The translations under genes and the position numbers were made by a program. From contig JAZGUH010000528.1 of assembly GCA_037893225.1 (NCBI GenBank), positions 186,001 to 250,000 of the forward strand: DNA of 64,000 nucleotides, read 5' to 3'. Below the pieces are notes generated by a model. It was not told the origin of the DNA. It searched no databases and saw only the letters and a program-made list of their open reading frames with translations. The stretch is from Hippasteria phrygiana. Lineage: Eukaryota > Echinodermata > Asteroidea > Valvatida > Goniasteridae. Positions 33,030 to 43,484 of this stretch are shown here, piece after piece (positions within the stretch are counted from its first letter, which is position 1; each line of letters starts with the position of its first letter).

Positions 33030-34309
33030 ATCAGATCAGATTACAATTGCAATGACTGCTGCATGCATGATCCTGTAGTTATGATACATACTGCATGTAC
33101 AATGTACGTACAAGTATTTTGTATGTGTTTGTGCCACCAAAAATACATGATAGGCCTACAGTCGAACATAGTCCGTGACACCCCACCCGCCAAACGCCAA
33201 AATGTACCATGACAGAACCAAACGAAAATAAGTAAATGAATAAGTAAATCTGTATTTATAATTGTAAAATAAATAATGCACCAGCCCCTTCCTGTACAAA
33301 AATAAAGTTGTAGGCATATGTATCGAAATAAATTTCGACTAAAATCGGCTGTGCGTGCAATGATGAGCAAATCAAAGTAAAACAGCTATACTGATGGCGA
33401 TATTGAGTCCACGACCTTGTGTTACATTTGACGGCAGGACTTTATGGAAAGTTACATCATAACAGTTATTTCAACACTATCAAATAATAAACACAATAAT
33501 AACAGTTATTACCAATAAATAATATACGCCAATGAAATGAGATTTCACCAGTGGCGAGTAAATCCGTGTCGAAAAGTGGGGATGATTATTGAATTTGTCA
33601 ACGAAGTACTGCATCTTGAACTTTTTTTTCAACGGGGGATACCCCAGCCCCAAACACCGCTTATAATTTGAAACATCACTTTGTGTACAATTTCCCCTTT
33701 TTAAATTTACGAAACAAAAAAGAAATACAAATCGGCGGGCCCCTGAACTCCTTCCCCGTGTCTACGCCACTGGCGCACAGATCCCCACATCACTATGATA
33801 AAGATGACTACCGAAGAACAAAGAAATAAACACCCCGAAAAATATTCAAACAACCCTAATTTTCACCTGTTTTGCACGAATTATTTAATTATTACTTTTT
33901 ATGACATGAACAATTCACATACCGAGTACATGGATCGGATGTACTGTACATGTAATGTATGTACTGTACATGTTGACTATACATTACATGTAGACTTGAT
34001 GTGCGGAAATGTTGTTTCACACAGCGAGTTGTTGACAAGTGCCATTGGAATAGCGACCAAGTGAAGTTGTTTCAGCTCCATCTATCAATTGTTAAAAACA
34101 AAAAATGTAATTCTAAGTTCTAGATTTTAAATTTTTTTTTCGCTGCTAAAGAACTGTCTGCAGCCACTACCCCTCTTTTTGTAGCATGGTAATTTTGTTA
34201 TTAAAGTGACGGGTCAAAATAAGCCTGAAGCTTTTTATCGACCTAAATTTACAAGCATGATACTAACAAGATACATCCAAATGAATGTACACATAATACA
34301 TACACCCTT
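33030..34309. other. no recognised gene
   Basis: AT-rich. It includes a short inverted tgtactgtacatgta cluster (33940-34000). No coding signal is recognised. Confidence 0.4.
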
Positions 34310-34531
34310 TTACGGATACCCCGCCTGTGGGATTTTGTGTACAAATTTAGCACAAACTGTCCCACAGCGACAAGACACGTTGCAGTTTTGCTGTGCACAT
34401 TTACATGGACAAGCACCCCGTGTGCCGAGTCGTCCTCTCTGGCAAGAGTTTCGGCATGTACATGTAATAGGTTCTCCAGCGTAAGGTTCTACTTCGATAT
34501 CGCCAACCTTCAGACAAATATTCCATGGCAC
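34310..34531 (-). other. cysteine-rich open frame, 73 codons
   Basis: The frame has 11 cysteines in its second half, spaced CxC, then CPCKC, then CNVSCRCGxxC. The spacing recalls zinc-binding CXC/CRC-type or transposase-associated cysteine clusters. No splice sites, partner exons or homologue are certain, and the N-terminal Met may not be a start. It could be a fragment of a transposon protein or chance. Confidence 0.25.
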
Positions 34532-34559
34532 TTGTGTACATGTGAATGAAATTTTATGA

Positions 34560-35209
34560 AATAAACAGATGAAATTTGAACGTTTTTTCTAATAATCTTA
34601 CTCTTAGAGAACTGAGTGCCACGATGTGTGCTACTTGTTTATAAGTATTTGTGCACACGTATGTGTATTTCAGTACGCAGACACTGGACATGCGTGCGTG
34701 TTCCAGGGGGTGTAGTTTCCAAAAGCCAATTCTCAGAACAACCATAACAAACGGATGGAGGTTAAAAATAGTACATAACCGAAATGAAGCGCACTCCAAT
34801 ATTTGATTCGTTAACGCGAGATGGCGCGAAGACACAGCCCCTTTAATGAAACGGTTTATGTTAGCAAGATTCGGCAACTCTGCTCCTGAAAATCAATGAT
34901 TTATATCGGTTAATACTCAATTAATATTGGTTAATTTACTATACAATATATATAATTAAATGAGGAAGCCTCTCCTCCACTTTATGTACGTCCCTAAATG
35001 GTATATATATATGCCCAATATCAGCGTCGTCTTTAGTCACAGTTTGCAAGTAAATTTTATTTATTTTTTATTTTTTTATTTTTGGGCAAATTTGTTTCTT
35101 TGAGACTTTGAATAGTTAAATATTACACAATTATCTCTATGAAAACACCCTAAAACATATCGCTGTTACGCAAAACATAACGTTTATGTGACAAAATTGT
35201 TTCACCAAG
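34560..35209. other. no recognised gene; MITE-like end
   Basis: gacacagcccctttaa at about 34831 is the inverse of ttaaaggggctgtgtc at 32871-32886. A pair of dispersed element ends is possible. Otherwise nothing is seen. Confidence 0.35.
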
Positions 35210-37930
35210 GATACCACGCCCACTTGGGGTCAACATGCAAATTGAGGTCACTATAACGTTGTCACAACATCAGTACGTGTATTTAACATCATAATGTTGC
35301 CATGCAGAACACCATCAACAACATTATCACAACGTTTACAACATTTACCAAGGAGTGTTAAAACATCAAAATACAACGTGATTACGATGTGATGGTTATT
35401 ATATCAATACATTGTCAACAGAATCAATGAATGCCTCGTTATTAACCTTCATGTTATACATATATTAAAACTTAAAACACGGGGATACAGATAATGAAAT
35501 TAAATGTTGTGGCAACCTTGATATAACGTATCAAGACGCATATAAAACATTTTTATAGTTCCTTGGACTCAAACATTTAGGACATGTTTAGACTGCTGTC
35601 AACTTTGTTTTCAAACATTCAACGTTTAATCCGCGACATTAAATGTTTGTTTTTAAAATGATTTGAATTTGTTTTAATTATGTTTAATAACGTTTTTTAT
35701 TTAATATGTTTAAAGGAACCATGCTTCTCAAATTGACAGGATCACATTTTATTTCATAAATAAATTCATTTATATGTATTAAATGTGAATTAAAAGCCGA
35801 ACTGGTTTAAGCGAAGTTTTAGTGTGATTATTTTCCGCTCAAAAATTTACCCCCTTTTTGAAATTGGTTGAGACTCAAATTGAGGGCGCTGTTTGTGTCG
35901 TAGACCGAGGCACCGAAATTCATGGGTCAACTCGATAGTCTGGACCCGGCCCGTATACGCACACTAGGTCTACACGTGCAATTTTGTAAGTTGCAACAAC
36001 TAACATCGAACGTACCCTGATTTTCTCCCTTTTAGCGAAGGCTCATCGGGGAATGGGCCGTTTAACTGCTTTCGCCTTTATCTTACTCGCATCCGGGAAC
36101 TTTGTTGGGATGGCAGTGGACGGCTCAAAGTAGTCGCTACATAATGCTGAAAAGCTGCTGGGCCGGATCTCTTGCTCTTGTCACCTATAACATATTTAGC
36201 GCCCACTCGAACAAAGATACTGACAATTTGGGAGACCGCCAACATAGGGCAAGATAGCTCAGTTGGTAGAGCGCCGGTACGGTAACCCGGAGGTCGCAGG
36301 TTCGAATCCCGCTCGTGCCAGTTTCTTTGTTCACTTTGAAAATGTTTTAAAAATGTTGTCAACAATTTGGTATATCATTTGTAAGATATTTCTGAAACAT
36401 GTTTTAACGCTAAAGACATGTTTTAAGAACATCATAATAATGTACCACTATTTAGGCGGTAACATTCTAATGATGTCTTCTAAATATCAAATGCTCTAAG
36501 ATAAATATTTAATAATTCAGAAAAGTTTCAAACTCAATATGAAGTGCTTTTGGCAACATCATATAGGCCTAGTCCCTAAACGTTTAACTTATTCTTCCAA
36601 GAACCCAAACATTTATAACATGTTTTAAGAATGTTATGTATAATTTGGCATAACATTTTTAAGATATTTTTTAAAAATGTTTTTTATGCTATACGCATAT
36701 GTTTTAAGAACATTATAATAATAATATACGACTATTTTAGGTGGTAAAATCATAATGATGTCTTTTAAATATAAAGTGCTCTGAAATATATTTAACAATT
36801 CAGACGTTTAACTGATTCTTTCATGGACTCAAACATTTACATCATGTAAGAATGTTGTCAACTCTTTGTCATAATATTTTAGGGATATGTGTGAAACATG
36901 GTTTCATATTTTTAAAAGATGTTTTAAGAACATCATGAAAACATACACATGTTCAGATGGTAACATTATCATAGCGTCGTTTCGATACCAAATGCCCGAG
37001 ATTTATTTTTTACCTAAGACAAGTTTTAAACATCAGGCAGAAATGCTTTTTTGACATTATTAAAACATTAATAATAGTTATGTGGACTTAAATATTCATA
37101 ACATGTTTTAAGAATGTTATCAATAATTTGGCATAATATTTTACACATAGTTCTGCAACATGTTTTTAAGGCTACAAATGTATGTTTTAAGAACATTATA
37201 CAAACATACGACTGGTAACATTATAATGATGTCTTTTAAATATCAAATGTTCTGAGATATATTTAATAATTCGGACAAGTTTTAAACATCAGGATGAAGT
37301 GTTTTTTAAACATTATTTTAACGTTATTGATTCTTCCATGGACTCAACCATTTATAAAATGTTTTATGACTGTTGTCAACTCTGCGGTATGACATTTTAG
37401 GGATATTTGTAAAACATAGTATTATATTTTTTAAAATATGTTTTAAGAACATCCTTAAAACTTACAGATAATAAGGTGGCAACATTATAATGACGTCTTC
37501 AAAATATCACATGCACTGGCATTTATTTATTAAGTTAAACCACTTTTAAACATTAGGTAGAAGTGCATTTATAACATTTTCAAACGTTTGTGATAGTACC
37601 GTGGACTCGAGCATTTATGAGATGTTTTAGTAACGTTTTATGATATTTATAAAACATCTGGATAATGTTTGTAAAATATCACATTTATGGCAAACGTTTC
37701 CCTCATGGAAACTAATTTAAAACATTTGGTTATAACATTTGGATGACATCACTTTAACATACTCGATAAAACGTCAAATTTGAGACATTTAAGTTATGTT
37801 ATTAAAATGTTGTTCTGTTTATCATAACATTTCTATAAGGTTTTAAAATGTTATTTTAAAATGTTTTATTTATAACATCCGTACGACCTTTTCATAATGT
37901 TATAAAAGCTTAATGTGTTTGCTGGGCAGG
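35210..37930. repeat. degenerate tandem array, about 250-bp units
   Basis: Markers recur in order: a tggactcaaacattt-like word at about 35564, 36603, 36833, 37083, 37338 and 37602; then ataacatgttttaagaatg; then ttaagaacat; then taatgatgtctt; then atatttaata. Spacing is roughly 230-262 bp. Words built on aacgtt/aacatt dominate. It ends at aatgtgtttgctgggc, resembling the terminus of the 29845 foldback element. A SINE interrupts it. Confidence 0.7.
36197..36349 (+). mobile_element. tRNA-derived SINE inserted in the array
   Basis: The leader tagcgcccactcgaacaaag is at 36197 and the tRNA-like head at 36248-36320, followed by gtttctttgttcactttgaa. It is nearly identical to the copies at 23008 and 25401, but lacks their upstream ctacacggcattctgg segment. 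That shows where the element itself begins. Confidence 0.88.
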
Positions 37931-38696
37931 TACGAGGTGATTTAGCTTGTTTATTCTGTAACTGTTCAATGTGAACATATTGAATAATTTAATGTAATTT
38001 TTTGGTCTCCAAATGTGTAAATATTTCGCAAAATTTAGGTTACTGAAAATGTGCAGCCTCTCAGTGAGAATTTTTTTATTTAATTGAAATGATGCAGTGT
38101 TGAGTTACTAACTGGTGTTTCGACTATATTTGCGCACAAATTAGGTATCTGCAAATGAAAGTAAATTTCATGTTTGAAAATAATTATTTTCGGCATTCAT
38201 GAAAATTTTATTTTCGGCTTTAATTACATGTATTTGTTTTTGTCTCAATTCTCTACAGACTCCCCTTATGGTGTGGTAGCCTTGTTATTAGCCTTATTTC
38301 TCACCCGTAATTATTCAGGTGGTTTCATAGCCTTTTTGGTGATCATAAAATAACCACTGTACACTTACCCGGTTATTGCTTCACCTAAAATCTATGATTT
38401 AATGTTTGTATTGTCCTAATTAATTAAACCATCTTGTTGTCGGACCTGAAAAAGTACCATCGTACGTTTGTGTCACATCTTGCGTCTGGTTTGTTACAAT
38501 AGGAATCCATACTGGGTCATTCAGTGTTACATTTTAGAGGTCATGTTAATATTCTCGGCCTTGGAAAATACATGCACCTCAAATTTCTACAGGTTTGTGT
38601 TAAAGAGTGAAAGTTTAATGTTTCTCTTGTCTAAAATCTGTATTTAATGAGTAATAAAACCTTCTGAATTTGTTTTAATTTGTCTCATTTCTACAG
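37931..38696. other. no recognised gene
   Basis: AT-rich. There is an acceptor-like ttctctacag at 38249-38258 with no convincing exon after it. Confidence 0.35.
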
Positions 38697-38823
38697 AAAA
38701 TACGGTGGACAAGGATTTATTTATGCTTCTTGATCTGTGTGCAGAGTCGCTTAGAGCTGATACCACAGGAGGTACTAGTCCCCACGTGATGTTTCCAGCC
38801 GGAAGAATCTCAACGAAGATGAG
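38697..38823 (+). other. candidate internal exon
   Basis: A good acceptor (tgtctcatttctacag) ends at 38696 and a donor-like AG|GTACAT begins at 38824. The 127 nt between are open with two leading bases, encoding NTVDKDLFMLLDLCAESL... and ending ...RISTKM. Amino-acid composition looks protein-like. The next block downstream is the exon-like satellite, so this could be the host-gene neighbour from which splice sequences were recruited, or chance. I do not recognise the protein. Confidence 0.25.
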
Positions 38824-39985
38824 GTACATGTACCTTTACTTTTTATTTGACTTTGTGGATTTAAATCTTGTATGCCAACAAACAATAATGCCTCAAAAAT
38901 GGTTCTGCTTCCGATTACATGCCTTTCAAAAATAGGGTAGGTAGGTCGGACATTTTTTTTCTTCCAATTTTGTTTGTGCTGATTGAATGGGGTATTTAAT
39001 TATATCCGAATTTCAGTCTGAATTATTTCCATTTACGCTACGAAAGCTATACACAAATTGTCCACAGAGATTTGAACGTTTGATGTCTCATTTTAAAAGT
39101 GGAAAGGCATATCTTTCAAACCATAGCCAGTAACCCGGCCGTTGCTCCAGCCAATGACCGGGCCGCTGTGCCTAGCCAATGACTGTCCTGCACCGGTGCA
39201 CACTAGATCCCCGAGAAGCGGATATAAGGACAACACCGACAGGTCTACACCATCGCCTGATGAATACCAGCAGTTGTAGTCGAAACGTCGAGGTCCACAT
39301 TGTTGACTACATCTTGAGACAACGTATAAGTATTATTTTAATTATTATACTTCAAAATATTTCAAAAGAAACCACCCAACCATAAATACTTAAAACAAAC
39401 TTTTAAAATCACAACCTAAAAAATCGTACAAAAATATAGCGTAAAAACTATACCCTAAGACCCTTACAAATTACAACTTGAAAAACCTTTAAAAATGCAA
39501 CATAAAGAATACAACTTAAAAAAACCTGAAATTTAAATATAGAAAACTTACGTAAAATACGTAAAAATTAGAACCTAAAAACTACTTTAAAAATTCCAAA
39601 GTCAAAATGTACAACCTAAAAAAAATACTTAAATTCAACTTTAAAAAATACTGTCAATATGTTTCCTGTATCAACACCTTTGCATATAATTTTTCTAAAT
39701 TTCTTGCTAACATCTTAATTGTCTCCCCTTACAGGTTCATCGAACTTTGCGCGGTGCCCAACTCGGCGACCTTTTTGTGGAGACCATCCAGGAAGACGAG
39801 AGAATGGTTTCCCGATAAAGACGAGCAGTTGCAGTCCAAACGTCGTGCTCTACATCGTGAGACAACGGGTAAGGTTTAGTAAAATTATTAACCTTCAAAA
39901 TACTTTTAAAATGTTTCCTGTATATTGTCTCTCGTTACAGGTTCATCGGACTTCACGGTGCCCAAGTCAGCGGCCATTGCGGCCT

Positions 39986-40011
39986 CAGGGACGGATGTAG
40001 GTTTTAACTAA

Positions 40012-40044
<33 letters not shown>

Positions 40045-40173
40045 CCCGAATGCACGCCTTGCTAGGGGGGTACGGGGCATTAAACCTGTAAAGCATGCCC
40101 CCCGGGAAAAATTTCACTGGGCAGCCCAAGGGGGGGGGGGGGTTTAAACCCCCCAACCTCCCCCCCGCCACTG
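39986..40173. mobile_element. hAT-like element inserted in a monomer
   Basis: This 188-bp insert starts cagggacggatgtag and ends ccgccactg, i.e. CAGNGGCGG-type inverted ends. It is flanked by ggcct at 39981-39985 and 40174-40178, a 5-bp repeat absent from uninterrupted monomers, which read straight from ggcc to tacctgcgc. It contains long G runs. Five base pairs is short for hAT (usually eight), so the superfamily is uncertain. Confidence 0.7.
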
Positions 40174-40995
40174 GGCCTACCTGCGCAAGGAGACCATCCA
40201 GGAAGACGAGACCATGGTTTCCTGATGAAGGCTAGCAGTCGAAACGTCGCGGTCCACATCGACTACATCGTGAGACAGCGGATAAGTATTGCTTTCATTA
40301 TGATACTAAAAAAACAACCTAAAAAAATACAACCTTAAAAAATACAAAGTAACAAATCTGTAAAAATTCAACTCTAAAAATTCAAGCTGAAAAAGCTTTA
40401 TAAATTCAACCTAGAAAGAAAATTTAACCTAGAAAATTCCACGCTAAAAAACTTTCAAAATTTAACCTTAAAAACTCCACTTGAAAAATTCCACGTTAAA
40501 AAAGCTTAAAAACTTCAACCCCAAAAATTGCACCTCAACAAATACAGAAGTTCAACCTCGAAAATTCAAGCTAACAAAGCTTAAAAAATTATATTAAGAA
40601 ATTCATCAAAAATTTCCTATAAAAGAGATTAAACACCCTAAAAAGCTTAACCAATTCAAGCTAAAAAAACTAAAAAACAAATAAATCCAAACAATTTAAA
40701 AGAATTCAACCTAAAACGAATCCACCTAAAATTATAATTCAACCTAAAAAATGCAACCTAAAATCTTTAAAAATTCAACCCCTAAATGGAAACTAAACAA
40801 TATTTGAAAATTCCACCTGAAAAATCCAAGTAAAATAATTTTTTTTAAAAATTAGATCTAAAAAGGCAAGCTTAAAAAGGTTGTAAAATTCCACTTTAAA
40901 AATTCGAGCTAAATACTACCTAAAAATACAACTTAACAACACAACCTAAAAAATTCTATCACAAAAATATAATCTAAATCTTAAAAAAATACAAC

Positions 40996-41076
40996 ATTTA
41001 TTTATTTATTTATTATATTTCTTTACCCAGGGTATGCCCAAACAGTTTAAAACTGGTTTCCATTGGGGCCCTGCGA
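40996..41076 (-). mobile_element. LINE 3'-end fragment in A-rich spacer
   Basis: Compared with the same place in other spacers, an extra 81 bp begins with (atttatt)n and ends ggccctgcga. On the minus strand this is a short 3' UTR with an (AATA)n tail, the form left by a severely 5'-truncated non-LTR retrotransposon. Confidence 0.65.
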
Positions 41077-43484
41077 ACATGAAATACTTTTAACATGTTT
41101 CCTTTATCGATACCTTTGCATATGATTTGTCTAAATGTCTTGCCAACATCTTGTCTCCCCTTATAGGTTCATCGGACTTCACGGTGGCCAACTTGTTGGC
41201 GACCTACCTGCGCAAAGAGACCAGCCGGGTCGAGACCATGGTTTCCTAATGAAGGCTGGCAGTTGCAGTCCAAACGTGGCGGACGACATCGTGAGACAAC
41301 GAGTAAGAATTAGAACCTTAGAAAATACTTTTAAAATGTTTCCTGTATCAACATCTTAATTGTCTCCCCTTACAGGTTCATCGGACTTCACGGTGCCCAA
41401 CTTGACGACCCTTGCCGCCTACCTGCGCAAGGAGACCATCCGGGACGCAGAGAACGTGGTTTACTGATGGAGGCTTGCAGTTGCAGTCAAAACGTCGCGG
41501 TCCACATCGCTGATTACATCGTGAGACGAGTAAGAATTACTTTCATTATTAACCTCAGAAAATACTTTTAAAATGGTTCCTGTATCGACACCTTTGCATA
41601 TGATTTGTCTAAATTTCTTTCCAACATCATAATTGTCTCCCCTGACAGGTTCATCGGACTTCACGGTGCCCAACTTGGCGTCTCTTGCCGCCTACCTGCG
41701 CAAGGAGACCATCCGGGACGAAGAGACCGTGGTTTACTGATGGGGCTTGCAATTGCCGTCGAAACGTCGCAGTCCACATCGTTGACTCCATCGTGAGACG
41801 AGTAAGAATTACTTACAATTATTACCTTTAAAGAAATAGTTTTAAAAATGCAACCCTAAAAATACTTCTAAAAGTTTTTTCTGTATGAATACCTTTGCTT
41901 GTGATTTGTCTAAATTTCTTTCCAACATCATAATTGTCTCCCCTGACAGGTTCATCGGACTTCACGGTGCCCAACTTGGCGTCTCTTGCCGCCTACCTGC
42001 GCAAGGAGACCATCCGGGACGAAGAGACCGTGGTTTACTGATGGGGCTTGCAATTGCCGTCGAAACGTCGCAGTCCACATCGTTGACTCCATCGTGAGAC
42101 GAGTAAGAATTACTTACAATTATTACCTTTAAAGAAGTAGTTTAAAAATGCAACCCTAAAAATACTTATAAAATGTTTCCTGTATCGACACCTTTGCATA
42201 TGATTTGTCTAAATTTCTTTCCAACATCGTAATTGTCTCCCCTTATAGGTTCATCGGACTTCACGGTGCCCAACTTGGCGACTCTTGCCGCCTATTTGTT
42301 CAAGGAGACCATCCGGGACGAAGAGACCGTGGTTTACTGATGGAGGCTTGCAATTGCCGTCGAAACGTCGCAGTCCACATCGTTGACTCCATCGTGAGAC
42401 GAGTAAGAATTACTTACAATTATTACCTTTAAAGAAGTAGTTTAAAAATGCAACCCTAAAAATACTTATAAAATGTTTCCTGTATCGACACCTTTGCATA
42501 TGATTTGTCTAAATTTCTTTCCAACATCGTAATTGTCTCCCCTGACAGGTTCATCGGACTTCACGGTGCCCAAGTCAGCGGCCATTGCTGCCTACCTGCG
42601 CAAGGAGACCATCCAGGAAGACAAGACCATGGTTTCCTGATGAAGGCTAGCAGTCGAAACGTCGCGGTCCACATCGACTACATCGTGAGACAGCGGATAA
42701 GTATTGCTTTCATTATGATACTCAAAAAACAACCTCAAAAAATACAACCTTAAAAAATACTAAGTAACAAATCTGTAAAAATTCAACTCTAAAAATTCAA
42801 GCTGAAAAAGCTTTATAAATTCAAGCTTAAAAATGTAACCTAAAAAATTCCACGCTAAAAAACTTTCAAAATTCAACCTAAAAAACTATACTTGAAAAAT
42901 TCCACGTTAAAAAAGCTTAAAAACTTCAACCCCAAAAATTGCACCTTAAAAATTATAGAAATTCAAGCTAACAAAGCTTTAAAAATTCCACTGAAAAATA
43001 ATTATATTTAAAAATTCATCAAACATTTCCTATAAAAAATATTAAACACCCTTAAAGCTTAAACAATATATACATCCAAACAATTTAAAAGAATTCAACC
43101 TAAAACAAATCCACCTAAAATGATAACGAAACCTAAAAATTGCAACCTAAAATCTTTAAAAATTCAACCCCTAAATGGAAACTAAACAATATTTGAAAAT
43201 TTAACCTAAAAAATGTCACCTAAAAAATCCAAGGTAAATAAATGTTTTTAAAAATTCGATTTAAAAAGGCAAGCTAACAAAGTTTTAAAATTCCACTTAA
43301 AAAATTCGAGCTAAATACTACCTAAAAATACAACCTAACAACACAACCTAAAAATTTCTATCACCAAAATATAATCTAAATCTTAAAAAAATACATCATG
43401 AAATACTTTTTACATGTTCCTGTATCAATACCTTTGCATATGATTTGTCTAAATGTCTTGCCAACATCTTGTCTCCCCTTATAG

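Larger units (their letters stand above)
39200..43484 (+). repeat. left diverged flank of the array
   Basis: A partial monomer lies near 39215-39325. Exon-like blocks start at 39735, 39941, 41167, 41376, 41649, 41950, 42249 and 42549, with A-rich spacers at about 39380-39650, 40300-41100 and 42700-43430. The last four blocks match the types at the end of the second and third higher-order repeats, so the ordered repeat already exists here in part. Confidence 0.85.

Noticed and set aside
36078..36365. Minus-strand frame with HERDSNLRPPGYRTGALPTE
   Set aside because: It is the same SINE antisense artefact, commonly seen as a spurious protein.
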